In this document: piece after piece, positions 35,096-44,224 of the stretch
Numbering within the stretch: position 1 is the stretch's first letter
Layout: each line of letters begins with the position of its first letter
Program-made: the position numbers and the translations under genes
The notes under the pieces: model-generated
Database searches by the model: none
Seen by the model: only the letters and a program-made list of their open reading frames with translations
What the model was told of the DNA's origin: nothing
Assembly: GCA_022340285.1 (NCBI GenBank)
Contig: JAJDOG010000038.1
Coordinates: forward strand, 1-52,451
Direction of reading: 5' to 3'
Length of the DNA stretch: 52,451 nucleotides
Source: Betaproteobacteria bacterium
GTDB lineage: Bacteria > Pseudomonadota > Gammaproteobacteria > Burkholderiales > SG8-39

Positions 35096-36022
35096 TCAGT
35101 GGAAGAACTCGATTTCCTTTATCGCGCGCAATGCCGTGCAGTCGCCGTAGTAGATCTCTTTCTCGCCGACGTGAAAGGTCACGGGGGCATTCCAGTAGCA
35201 CGAAAATTCGACTTCCTCGGATGCCCCGTCCTTGTACTGGATCATCACGGTGTTCTTGGGAAGGAATCGAACGCGCGCAATCTTCTCGATGGGGATGTCG
35301 ACCCTCGATCCGAACTGAGTCACCGTGAATTGGCCGACCCCCATGGACATGCCCGTGATCTTGTCGAACTGGAACGACCGGTCAGCGGTTTTCACTCGTC
35401 CCGCTCCGCTCTTGTCGCGCGAGCCGGATGATTGCGAGGACGAAGCGGAACGGGTTCGGTCGTAACCCCAGTAGCCGACGCCCGCGATCACAACCAGAAT
35501 CGCGATCATCGCGAGCCCGCCAAGAATTCTGGATCGGGCCCTCGCCTTCTGAGGGGGTGGCACGCCCGGGCGCTCGACATGCGCCGCAGCCGCTTTCGTT
35601 CCCGTCGGCGCAGTCTTAGAAGACTTTGGTGCGGCACTCAGAAACGCGCCGATATCGTGAACGAGCTGCGAGAACTGCGCCGAGGCGCGACCGGGTTGCC
35701 AGTCTCTGAGATCGCCAGCCTGGATACCTCGAAATCCGATCGGCAACTCGACATCGTCGAGCATGACGGGAACGAGAATTCCGCGTTGCTGGCCGTCCTC
35801 GGCTTCCTCGATCACCCATCGCGACGAAACCGAATGGTGCGACCAGGCGACGACGACGCACCGCGCGTCGCGCAACGCTTCACCGATGTGACTGCGCCAG
35901 GTCTGCCCGGCCGGAATGTGTCGGTCCCAGAAAATGGACCATCCCTGCTCCTGGAGGGCCGATACGAGCGCCTCGATGCGAGCCTGGTCTTCGCGCGCGT
36001 AGCTGAGGAAGATGTCAGCCAT
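35096..36022 (-). CDS. Membrane-anchored TIR-domain protein
   Basis: A 308-residue protein. The TIR domain (about 1-130) begins ADIFLSYAREDQARIEALV and has W69-V-I-E-E73 matching the WxxxE pattern of NADase-active TIR domains (E73 the likely catalytic Glu). A Pro/Ala/Lys linker, one membrane helix (about 168-188) and a Ser-rich stretch lead to a C-terminal domain (about 205-308) of beta character that I cannot assign (DRSFQFDKITGMSMGVGQF; C280 and C299). Bacterial TIR proteins often act in anti-phage defence by destroying NAD, but no partner defence gene is adjacent. The orientation would place the C-terminal domain in the periplasm. Confidence 0.85.
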   Translation of the reverse strand: MADIFLSYAREDQARIEALVSALQEQGWSIFWDRHIPAGQTWRSHIGEALRDARCVVVAWSHHSVSSRWVIEEAEDGQQRGILVPVMLDDVELPIGFRGIQAGDLRDWQPGRASAQFSQLVHDIGAFLSAAPKSSKTAPTGTKAAAAHVERPGVPPPQKARARSRILGGLAMIAILVVIAGVGYWGYDRTRSASSSQSSGSRDKSGAGRVKTADRSFQFDKITGMSMGVGQFTVTQFGSRVDIPIEKIARVRFLPKNTVMIQYKDGASEEVEFSCYWNAPVTFHVGEKEIYYGDCTALRAIKEIEFFH

Positions 36023-36117
36023 AGTATGGCGTGAGCGAATTGCCCTCTCGGGCCATGATACGCGAGAAAACCACGAGTTATGATCCCGCTGCGATCGTTA
36101 CGACCTGAAAGGCGGGC

Positions 36118-37395
36118 ATGCGCATCGAAGTGATCTGCACGGGAGACGAAGTCCTCACCGGCAAGACGGTCAACACCAATTTCACCTACATCACGCAAAA
36201 GCTCGAGGACGTCGGGCTCGCGGTGAAATGGGAGACCACGGTCGGCGACGACCGCGACGACCTGTTGCTGGCGTTTCAGCTCGCCGGGGCGCGGGCCGAT
36301 GCGGTGATCGTCAACGGCGGGCTCGGGCCCACCGTTGACGACCTGTCCCAGGAGATCGCAGCGAAGGCGGCGGGCGTGGAGCTCGTTCTGAACGAGGCGT
36401 GGCTGGCTAGGATGGAGGCATTCTTCGCGCGCCGCAGCCGCGTGATGCCGCCCAGCAACCGCAAGCAGGCGCTGCTGCCGGCCGGCGCCGAGGTCCTCGA
36501 CAACCCGATCGGTACGGCTTGCGGTTTCGCGGTGAACATCGGCAAGGCCCGGTTCCACTTCACGCCGGGCGTCCCGCGCGAGCTGCGTCGCATGCTGGAG
36601 AGCGAGATCATTCCTCGGCTGCTCGAAACGAGCGGATTGCAGTCCGCGATCTATCTGAAACGGTTTCATTCCTTCGGCATCGGCGAGTCCCGCGCCGACA
36701 CTCTGCTATCGGGCGTTGCGGACCTCGTACCCGACGGCACGGTGAAGCTCGGATTTCGCGCCCACTATCCACAGCTCGAGACGAAGCTTGCGGCGCGCGG
36801 GCGCGATATGGACGATCTCCGCCGCAAGCTCGCGCCCGTCGAGCAGGAAGTGCGCAAGCGTCTGGGCCACTACATCGTGGCGGAGGACGATCGCACGCTC
36901 GAGGGCGTGATACTCGACGAGTTGGCTCGCCGCGAGGCCACGCTCACGACCGTGGAGATGTTCACCGGCGGCCAGATCGCCGGCCGCATCGCACATCTTC
37001 CCGGCGCCGAGAAGGTGTTTCGCCGTGGCATCGTGACGCGCGATCTCTGCGACGTCTTCGCTGCAGTCGGTCTCGATGGCCGGGGCGACGGAATCACGTG
37101 TGAGTCGGCCGAGGCCGTGGCGCGCGCCGCGCAACGGCATGCAGGCTCGACGCACGCACTCGCCGTCCTGATCGACCTCGACGAGGGCGCGGATCGCCTG
37201 GACTTCTCTGGTAACGTCTGCATTGCAGTCGCGGCGGGGGGCGAAACGGTTCCGCGCCGTAGCCGTCTCGTCGGCGGACGCGACTGGGTGCGACTCGGTG
37301 CGGTGGAAATGGGCCTGGACTGCCTGCGGCGTACCCTGCAGGGGTTGCCGGTCTCCGACCGGATCGACTTCGAAAGAGTCGAGGAGAAAAACTAG
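36118..37395 (+). CDS. CinA-like protein with altered amidohydrolase motif
   Basis: A 425-residue protein. The N-terminal molybdopterin-binding-like (COG1058) domain is well kept: ICTGDEVLTGKTVNTNFTYI and VNGGLGPTVDDLSQEIAAKA. The C-terminal part (about 265-420) corresponds to the CinA/PncC NMN amidohydrolase domain, but the catalytic A-E-S-C-T-G-G motif reads V279-E-M-F-T-G-G285, so the nucleophile Ser is Met281. NMN deamidase activity is therefore unlikely; the N-terminal ADP-ribose pyrophosphatase activity known for some CinA proteins could remain. It overlaps the stop of the convergent transglutaminase gene by four bases. Confidence 0.88.
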   Translation: MRIEVICTGDEVLTGKTVNTNFTYITQKLEDVGLAVKWETTVGDDRDDLLLAFQLAGARADAVIVNGGLGPTVDDLSQEIAAKAAGVELVLNEAWLARMEAFFARRSRVMPPSNRKQALLPAGAEVLDNPIGTACGFAVNIGKARFHFTPGVPRELRRMLESEIIPRLLETSGLQSAIYLKRFHSFGIGESRADTLLSGVADLVPDGTVKLGFRAHYPQLETKLAARGRDMDDLRRKLAPVEQEVRKRLGHYIVAEDDRTLEGVILDELARREATLTTVEMFTGGQIAGRIAHLPGAEKVFRRGIVTRDLCDVFAAVGLDGRGDGITCESAEAVARAAQRHAGSTHALAVLIDLDEGADRLDFSGNVCIAVAAGGETVPRRSRLVGGRDWVRLGAVEMGLDCLRRTLQGLPVSDRIDFERVEEKN

Positions 37396-40300
37396 CCCGG
37401 CTGCCGGCGCAGGTCGAGCGTGTAGGGGAAGTCGCGGTTCGGCGGTTCGGGCCGAACCGCCATCGCGCCCGGCGTGTGGCCGTGCGACCAGAACCGCGCC
37501 GCCCGGCGCGCCTCGGCCTCGTGCGAATTCACCGGAAGCCGCTCGTAGTGTTGCGCGCCCGGATCCGTGACGTGATAGGTGCATCCGCCGAGCGAGCGGC
37601 CGCTCCAGGTGTCCACCAGGTCGAATACGAGCGGTGCTTGCACGCCGATCGTCGGATGCCGGGCCGATGACGGATTGAACGCCTTGAAGCGGACGCCCGC
37701 GACGAACTCGGCCTGCACGCCGGTTGGATGCAGTGGGAGGGGGCGGCCGTTGCAGGCAATCAGATGCCGGTCTCCGGTCATGCCCTGCACCGTGATCTGC
37801 AGGCGGTCCACCGAGGAGTCGACTGCACGCGCCGTGCCGGTGGCGTCCATCTCGTCGCCGAGGACGTTCCACGGTTCGATCGCCTGGCGCAGCTCCACAC
37901 GGATGCCCTCGTAGGACACCGCGCCGAGGCGGGGAAACCGGAACTCGAGGAACGGCGCGAGCCAATCATCCCGAAACGCGTACCCGCTCTGGCGCACGTC
38001 GCGCGTCACGTCGCGAATGTCCTGCTCGATGAAGAAAGGCAGCACCCACCGGTCGTGAAGTTGCGTGCCCCAGCGCATCAGCCGGCCCGGGTAGGGCGTC
38101 TTCCAGAATCGCGCGACCAGCGCGCGGATCAGCAGCGCCCGCACGAGGCTCATGTGCGCGTGCGGCGGCATCTCGCATGCGCGCATCTCGACGACGCCGA
38201 GCCGCCCGCTCGGGCCATGCGGCGAATAGAGCTTGTCGATGCAGAACTCGGTGCGATGCGCATTGCCGGTGAGGTCCACCAGGAAATTGCGCAGGAGCCG
38301 GTCCACCAGCCAGGGTTTCGCGCTCTCCGTGCCCGGCGGGCATTCGCGAGCGAGCTGCTGGAGCGCAATCTCGAGCTCGTAGAGATTGTCCTCGCGCGCT
38401 TCGTCCACACGCGGCGCCTGGCTGGTTGCGCCCACGAACCGTCCGGAAAAGAGATAGGAAAGCGACGGATGGTTCTGCCAGTAGGTGAGCAGACTGGCCA
38501 ACAGGTCAGGGCGGCGCAGGAAGGGGCTGTCGACGGCGGTCGGGCCGCCGAGCGTGATGTGGCTGCCACCGCCGGTCCCGACGTGACGCCCGTCGTGCAG
38601 GAATTTGTCGGTGCCGAGGCGGACGCCACGGGCCTCGTCGTAGATCGCCGTCGTGATCTCGGCCAGTTCCCGCCACGAGCCCGCAGGCTGGGTGTTCACC
38701 TCGATGACTCCCGGATCGGGCGTGACCTGGAGGCCGCGGATGCGCGGATCGATGGGCGGTCCGTAACCGTCGACGCGCACCGGAAGACTGCGGGCTGCGG
38801 CAGTCAGCTCGATTGCCGCGACGAGATCGAGATAATCCTCCAGCCGCGTAAGCGGGGGCATGAAGACGTGCAGGCAGTCCTCGCGCACTTGGAAGCACAG
38901 TGCGGTTCGCACGGTGGGACCGGCGTCGGCCCCTGCGTGACGGTGCTTCTCCGCCGCGAGATGCGCATCGTGCAGCGCATCGCGCGCGTCGAACGGATCG
39001 CGTTCGAAGTCGGGCTCGAACTCTCCCGGCCCCGGTTCGGGGAGCGAGGCAAGCGGCAGGCGCGCGCCCATCGGCGCGTCGCCAGAGAAGAGATAGAGCT
39101 TCTCGCGCCGCAACGGCCAAGGCGAGCTGACCCAACCGCCGCGTGCATCCGGATTCCCAGATCGCTTTCGCGCCCGGACAGGCAGGACGTAGCCCACCGC
39201 ACGATCCAGGCCGTGCGCGAGCGTCCTCGCGAGACGGGCGCGTTCCTCGGCATTTCCCATCGGAGCGGTGGCGAGGTCGACATTGACCGGAAGCGCGCCT
39301 TCCTGCTGTAGCGCTGGCAGCGGATCCTCATAGGCGGCCAGGACGCGGACTGGATCGAAGCCGAGTCGATCGGCGAGATCCGCCGCGAACTGCCGCGCGT
39401 CGTCAAGCGTCGCGGCGACCGGTGGCCGATCGCGTGCGATGAGGCGGATATCGCGCCAGATCGGCGTGCCGTCCAGGCGCCAGTAGATCCCGAGCGCCCA
39501 GCGTGGCGTGGATTCACCCGGATACCACTTGCCCTGGCCGTGCGTGAAGAGTCCGCCCTGCGCGAACCGGTGGTGCAGCCGCCAGGCGAGGCGCTGCGCA
39601 AGCTCCCACTTCTCGGGCGAGAGCGCGGCGTGGTTCCAGGCCGCACCTTCCATGTCATCGATCGACACGAACGTCGGCTCGCCGCCGTGCATGAGCCGGA
39701 CATCGTGCGCTTCCAGATCACGATCCACGGCGAGGCCGAGCGCGTCGATCTCGGCCCACTGTGCATCGTCGTAGGATCTCGTGACGGGAGGATCCTCGTT
39801 CACCCTGGCGACGCTCGCCTCGTACGCCAGTTGCGACTCGCACTCGCCAACGGACCCGATGATCGGCGCGGCGCTTGCCGCGGCGGCTGCGCACGCCAGG
39901 GGAATATGGCACTCGCCGGCGAGCAGGCCGGAAGTGGGGTCGAGGCCAATCCAACCGGCGCCGGGAAGGTACGCCTCGGCCCACGCGTGAAGATCGACGG
40001 AATCGCGCTCCGGCCCGCTGGCATCTCCCGAGGGATCGGCTTCGCCCGCCAATTGGACGAGGTAGCCCGAGACGAAGCGGGCCGCGATGCCGAGATGGCG
40101 CAGGATCTGCACGAGCAGCCAGCCGGAATCACGGCAGGATCCCGAGCCGTGCGCCAGCGTCTCTTCGGCGTCCTGCACGCCGGGTTCCATCCGGACGAGA
40201 TACTCGATCTCGCGACTGAGTCGCTGATTGAGCGCGACGAGAAATCCCGTAGTGGTTTCTCCCGCGGCGTAGCCGCCGGCGTGAAAATCCGCGAGCCATT

Positions 40301-40685
40301 TCGCGAGCCGCGCGCCGGCCGGCGCCGCCGAAAGATAGGCCACGAGCTCAGCGGCCTGCGCGTCGGTGTAACGGAACGGGTAGTGCGCCGCACCGGGCTC
40401 GACTAGGAAGTCGAACGGGTTGATCACCGTCAAGTCGGCGACCAGGTCCACGTTGACGACAAGCTCGCGCGTCTTCTCGGGAAAGACGAAGCGCGCCACG
40501 TGGTTCCCGTAAGCGTCTTGCTGCCAGTGCACGAGGTGCTGGCGGGGCGTCACCTTGAGCGAATACGACACGATGGGCGTACGGCAATGCGGGGCGGGCC
40601 GCAGCCGCATCTCGTGCGGTCCGAGCGCGGTCGGCCGGTCGAACGTGTAGCGTGTGCGGTGCTGGAGCGCGACGCGGATCGTCAT
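37392..40685 (-). CDS. Transglutaminase-like/DUF2126 protein of the Anbu operon
   Basis: A 1097-residue fusion. An N-terminal transglutaminase beta domain and core hold the catalytic triad C184 (GSGSCRDSGW), H233 (DLHAWAEAYL) and D249 (WIGLDPT). From about residue 290 to the end is a DUF2126 region, known for circularly permuted amidoligase-like enzymes. Genes of this type travel with Anbu, alpha-E and permuted ATP-grasp genes, and are thought to act on peptide or isopeptide bonds. Cytoplasmic. It is the last gene of the operon, 76 bases after the anbu gene. Confidence 0.92.
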   Translation of the reverse strand: MTIRVALQHRTRYTFDRPTALGPHEMRLRPAPHCRTPIVSYSLKVTPRQHLVHWQQDAYGNHVARFVFPEKTRELVVNVDLVADLTVINPFDFLVEPGAAHYPFRYTDAQAAELVAYLSAAPAGARLAKWLADFHAGGYAAGETTTGFLVALNQRLSREIEYLVRMEPGVQDAEETLAHGSGSCRDSGWLLVQILRHLGIAARFVSGYLVQLAGEADPSGDASGPERDSVDLHAWAEAYLPGAGWIGLDPTSGLLAGECHIPLACAAAAASAAPIIGSVGECESQLAYEASVARVNEDPPVTRSYDDAQWAEIDALGLAVDRDLEAHDVRLMHGGEPTFVSIDDMEGAAWNHAALSPEKWELAQRLAWRLHHRFAQGGLFTHGQGKWYPGESTPRWALGIYWRLDGTPIWRDIRLIARDRPPVAATLDDARQFAADLADRLGFDPVRVLAAYEDPLPALQQEGALPVNVDLATAPMGNAEERARLARTLAHGLDRAVGYVLPVRARKRSGNPDARGGWVSSPWPLRREKLYLFSGDAPMGARLPLASLPEPGPGEFEPDFERDPFDARDALHDAHLAAEKHRHAGADAGPTVRTALCFQVREDCLHVFMPPLTRLEDYLDLVAAIELTAAARSLPVRVDGYGPPIDPRIRGLQVTPDPGVIEVNTQPAGSWRELAEITTAIYDEARGVRLGTDKFLHDGRHVGTGGGSHITLGGPTAVDSPFLRRPDLLASLLTYWQNHPSLSYLFSGRFVGATSQAPRVDEAREDNLYELEIALQQLARECPPGTESAKPWLVDRLLRNFLVDLTGNAHRTEFCIDKLYSPHGPSGRLGVVEMRACEMPPHAHMSLVRALLIRALVARFWKTPYPGRLMRWGTQLHDRWVLPFFIEQDIRDVTRDVRQSGYAFRDDWLAPFLEFRFPRLGAVSYEGIRVELRQAIEPWNVLGDEMDATGTARAVDSSVDRLQITVQGMTGDRHLIACNGRPLPLHPTGVQAEFVAGVRFKAFNPSSARHPTIGVQAPLVFDLVDTWSGRSLGGCTYHVTDPGAQHYERLPVNSHEAEARRAARFWSHGHTPGAMAVRPEPPNRDFPYTLDLRRQPG

Positions 40686-40761
40686 GGAGATAACCGGGGT
40701 CTGTTCGGCACGCGCGTTGCGTTCATTGAAGTCGCCGCCGCGCGCGATTTTCAGCGGCCGG

Positions 40762-41505
40762 TTATTGCGGCGTGTCCTGCCAGTACGGGTTCGGGAGCTC
40801 GCCGAAAACCCTCCGCAGGCCTTCGCCCCATTGCGTGTGGATCATCCTGAAATAAGGATCCTCTGCGGTGATGTGCCGCAACAGGCCGGCGCGCAGCGTG
40901 TCGCGCTCGTAGACGAGCAGATCGATCGGCGGTCCGACCGAGACGTTGGAGCGCATCGTCGAATCGAACGAGACCAGCACACACTTCGCGGCGTCCATCA
41001 AGCCGGTCTCCAGCTTGATGATCCGGTCGATGACCGGCTTGCCGTACTTGGTCTCGCCGATCTGGAAGTACGGCGTCTCCCGGGTCGCCTCGATGAAGTT
41101 GCCTTCCGAGTACACGAGGAAGAGCCGCGGCGGCTCCCCCTTGATCTGTCCGCCGAAGATGAACGAGGCGCCCGCGTCCACGTTGCTCTCCTGCAGAAAG
41201 GTCGCGTCGCGTCGCCTGACGTCGCGCAGGCACTCGCCGAGCATCGACGCGACGTCGAACATCGACGTCGCGTCCCAGATCGTCGGACCGAGCTCCGGCT
41301 TTCTCACGCGCTGCTCGAGGATGCTGATCGCGTTCTGCGTGATCGACAGGTTGCCCGAGGACAGGATGACCACCACCCGGTCGTCGGGCCGTTCGAAGAT
41401 CTTCATCTTCCGGAAGCTCGACACCTGGTCGATGCCAGCATTGGTGCGGGAATCGGACGCGAACACCATTCCCGCATCGAGGAGCAGTCCAACGCAGTAG
41501 GTCAT
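40762..41505 (-). CDS. Anbu (bacterial proteasome homologue) peptidase
   Basis: A 247-residue protein of the proteasome-type NTN-hydrolase fold. Met1 is followed by the expected catalytic Thr2 (MTYCVGLLLDAGMVFASDSR), with the D and K positions of the family in ASDSRTNAG and FRKMKIF. Anbu forms open helical rings, unlike HslV. Function is still unsettled in the field. It lies between the alpha-E and transglutaminase genes, the classic Anbu gene set. Confidence 0.95.
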   Translation of the reverse strand: MTYCVGLLLDAGMVFASDSRTNAGIDQVSSFRKMKIFERPDDRVVVILSSGNLSITQNAISILEQRVRKPELGPTIWDATSMFDVASMLGECLRDVRRRDATFLQESNVDAGASFIFGGQIKGEPPRLFLVYSEGNFIEATRETPYFQIGETKYGKPVIDRIIKLETGLMDAAKCVLVSFDSTMRSNVSVGPPIDLLVYERDTLRAGLLRHITAEDPYFRMIHTQWGEGLRRVFGELPNPYWQDTPQ

Positions 41506-41545
41506 AGCCAGCGCGATCGCAAGTCCGGAGCGTGGTCGAAAGCGC

Positions 41546-42505
41546 TCAATTATAGACAGGCACCAGGAAGTGCCGGTTGATTTCTTCGTTCAGGCGGCCG
41601 AGCTGCTCGACGAAATGCATCAGCCACTCGTGCAGGCCAAACTCGATGATCTTCTCGGTCTGGCCGTAGTGGACCTGGGCGTGGATCTCGCCCGCGAGCC
41701 GTTCGGGTTCGAGGCGCTGCCCCCCCGAGATCGACTTGAGGATGTCGTAGATGTCGTTCATGCACGCGTGCAGCGAGCGGGGCATGTTGTCGCGCAGGAT
41801 CAGGAGCTCGGCGACCCGGAACGGCGTGATGAGGTCGCTGTACACCTTGCGATACGCGGTGAATGCGGAAACGCTGCGCAGCAGCGCGCTCCACTGATAG
41901 TAGTCGACCGCCCCGCCCACGTCCTCGATGCTGGGCAGGAGCGTGTGGTACTTCACGTCGAGGATCCGGGCGGTGTTGTCGGCGCGCTCGAAGAAGGTGC
42001 CGAGTCGAATGAAGCTGTAGCCCTCGTCGCGAAGCATCGTGCCGAACGTGACACCGCGGAACAGGTGCGAGCGCTCCTTGACCCAGTCGAAGAATTCGCT
42101 CATGCCACGTCGCTGGATGACCTCGAACGTGAGGCTGCGCATCTCGAGCCAGGTCGCGTTGAGGCTCTCCCACATCTCGATGCCGTAGGTCCCGCGCTGG
42201 GCGCGACCGTTCTCGCGCGCGGCCCGCAGCGTCGAATAGATGCTCGAGGGATTCTCGGGATCGAGCACCATGAACCGCATGACGTTCTCGGCCGATACGC
42301 CCGGATAGCGCTCGGAATAGGCGTTGGCCAAACCGGTGGTGATGAGCGGAACTGCCCAGGGCTCGGCCCATTTCTCTCCCGGTTCCTTGATTTCGTAGGG
42401 CAGCAGCGACATGCGATAGGTGACGTCGAGCAGGCGCGCCATGTTCTCGGCGCGCTCGACCTGGCGGGCCATCCAGAACAGGTCGTTCGCGGTGCGCGCG
42501 AGCAT
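41546..42505 (-). CDS. Alpha-E domain protein (DUF403)
   Basis: A 319-residue all-helical protein beginning MLARTANDLFWMARQVERAEN, the alpha-E signature (SRTA..LFW..R..ERAE). It accompanies permuted ATP-grasp ligases and probably takes part in the same peptide modification pathway. It follows the ATP-grasp gene by one base, so translation is coupled. Confidence 0.93.
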   Translation of the reverse strand: MLARTANDLFWMARQVERAENMARLLDVTYRMSLLPYEIKEPGEKWAEPWAVPLITTGLANAYSERYPGVSAENVMRFMVLDPENPSSIYSTLRAARENGRAQRGTYGIEMWESLNATWLEMRSLTFEVIQRRGMSEFFDWVKERSHLFRGVTFGTMLRDEGYSFIRLGTFFERADNTARILDVKYHTLLPSIEDVGGAVDYYQWSALLRSVSAFTAYRKVYSDLITPFRVAELLILRDNMPRSLHACMNDIYDILKSISGGQRLEPERLAGEIHAQVHYGQTEKIIEFGLHEWLMHFVEQLGRLNEEINRHFLVPVYN

Positions 42506-42506
42506 G

Positions 42507-43928
42507 TCAGGCCTCCAGCACCCAGGTATCCTTGGTGCCGCCGCCCTGCGACGAGTTTACGACCAGCGATCCCTCGCGGAGCGCGACGCGGGTCAGTCCG
42601 CCGGGCACCATGCGGATGCCGCGACCCGAAAGGACGAAGGGGCGCAGATCGATGTGGCGCGGCGCGATGCCGCTCTCGACGAACGTCGGACAGGTCGAGA
42701 GCGAGAGCGTCGGCTGGGCAATGTACTTTTCCGGACTCGCTACGATGCGGGCCCGGAACTCCTCGCGCTCGGCCTGGGTGGCGGCCGGGCCGATGAGCAT
42801 CCCGTAGCCGCCGGCGCCATGCACTTCCTTCACCACCAGTTCCTCGAGGTGATCCAGCACGTACTTCAGATCGTCCCGCCGACGCAGCTGATAGGTCGGG
42901 ACATTGTTGAGAATGGGTTCCTCGTCGAGGTAGAACCGAATCATGTCGGGAACGTGGAGGTACATCGACTTGTCGTCGGCGACCCCGGTTCCGATGGCGT
43001 TCGCGAGCGTTACGCGGCCGGCCCGGTAGGCGGAGAAGAGTCCCGGCACGCCGAGCGACGAGTCCGGCCGGAACACCTGCGGGTCGAGAAAGTCATCGTC
43101 CACGCGCCGATAGATCACGTCGACGCGCTGCGGACCCCGGGTCGTGCGCATGTAGACCGTGTCGTCGCGCACGAAGAGATCCTGGCCTTCGACCAGATCG
43201 ATCCCCATTTGCTGGGCGAGAAAGGTGTGCTCGAAGTACGCGGAGTTGTAGTGACCCGGCGTGAGCAGCACCACGGTCGGCTCGTTCACTCCACCCGGCG
43301 CGACCTGGTGCAGCGTGTCGAGCAGCAAGTCCGGGTAATGCTCGATGGGTTCCACCGGATAGAGCGCGAAGAGCTCGGGCAGAAGCCGCATCATCACCTT
43401 GCGGTTCTCGAGCATGTAGGAAACGCCCGAGGGCACGCGCAGGTTGTCCTCGAGCACGTAGAACTCGCCCGGGCCGGCGCGCACGATATCGATGCCCGCG
43501 ATGTGCGCGTAGACCTCGCCGGGCACCGCCAGCCCGCGCATCTCCGGCCGGTACTGGGCGTTCTCGAGAACCTTGCGCGGCGGAACGATCCCTTCGTTCA
43601 GGATCGCCTGATCGTGATAGATGTCATGCAGGAAGCGGTTGAGCGCACCGACGCGCTGGACGAGGCCGCGCGCGAGAAGCTCCCACTCGGCGGTCGGCAG
43701 GATGCGCGGCACGAGGTCGAAGGGAATGAGGCGCTCGGTGCCGGATTCCTCGCCGTACACCGCGAACGTGATGCCGGCGCGCCGGAACATCGCGTCGGCT
43801 TCGTTGCGTTTCTGAACGAAGTACTCCGTGGAACGGCCTTCGCGCCAGCTCGCGTACGGCTGGTAGTGCGGAAGTATCCGGCCGTCCAGACCGGACATTT
43901 CGTCGAAGCAAGCGTTCGATCCAGGCAT
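42507..43928 (-). CDS. Circularly permuted ATP-grasp protein (DUF404/DUF407)
   Basis: A 473-residue protein with the family blocks FDLVPRILPTAEWELLARGL, EFYVLEDNLRVPSGVSYMLE, VKEVHGAGGYGM and HIDLRPFVLSG, all expected of the permuted ATP-grasp ligases in Anbu clusters. It probably forms a peptide or amide bond. I use the ATG at 43928; a TTG six codons upstream (43946) is also possible. First gene of the four-gene minus-strand operon. Confidence 0.93.
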   Translation of the reverse strand: MPGSNACFDEMSGLDGRILPHYQPYASWREGRSTEYFVQKRNEADAMFRRAGITFAVYGEESGTERLIPFDLVPRILPTAEWELLARGLVQRVGALNRFLHDIYHDQAILNEGIVPPRKVLENAQYRPEMRGLAVPGEVYAHIAGIDIVRAGPGEFYVLEDNLRVPSGVSYMLENRKVMMRLLPELFALYPVEPIEHYPDLLLDTLHQVAPGGVNEPTVVLLTPGHYNSAYFEHTFLAQQMGIDLVEGQDLFVRDDTVYMRTTRGPQRVDVIYRRVDDDFLDPQVFRPDSSLGVPGLFSAYRAGRVTLANAIGTGVADDKSMYLHVPDMIRFYLDEEPILNNVPTYQLRRRDDLKYVLDHLEELVVKEVHGAGGYGMLIGPAATQAEREEFRARIVASPEKYIAQPTLSLSTCPTFVESGIAPRHIDLRPFVLSGRGIRMVPGGLTRVALREGSLVVNSSQGGGTKDTWVLEA

Positions 43929-44001
43929 GGTAGACGGGGGACGCAATCATCCGCGTCCCGGCGGAGGGACGCACAGAAACGCTTTGCGCGCAACAGGTTA
44001 G

Positions 44002-44007
44002 ATTATA
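44002..44007 (-). promoter_or_regulatory. -10 box of the Anbu operon promoter
   Basis: A perfect TATAAT on the minus strand 74 bases before the first ATG. No good -35 hexamer lies 16-18 bp upstream, so an activator may be needed. Confidence 0.45.
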
Positions 44008-44224
44008 CACACCGGCCGTTGTGCAGTGCGATTGCGACGCCTTTTGCCCGGCGACGGCCCAGGTACGCGCGGCGCGTCCGCTGACCGCTGCCCGACACAC
44101 CCGTCAGGAAAGTTACGAAATCGGCTCCTGGGCGGGGTTTCGCGCCGGAATTCTCTTCGGTTCCCCATGGGTTCGCGATGGCATCGGAATTGCATGTCCC
44201 CTCCGTGGACTTCGGAGAACCCCC

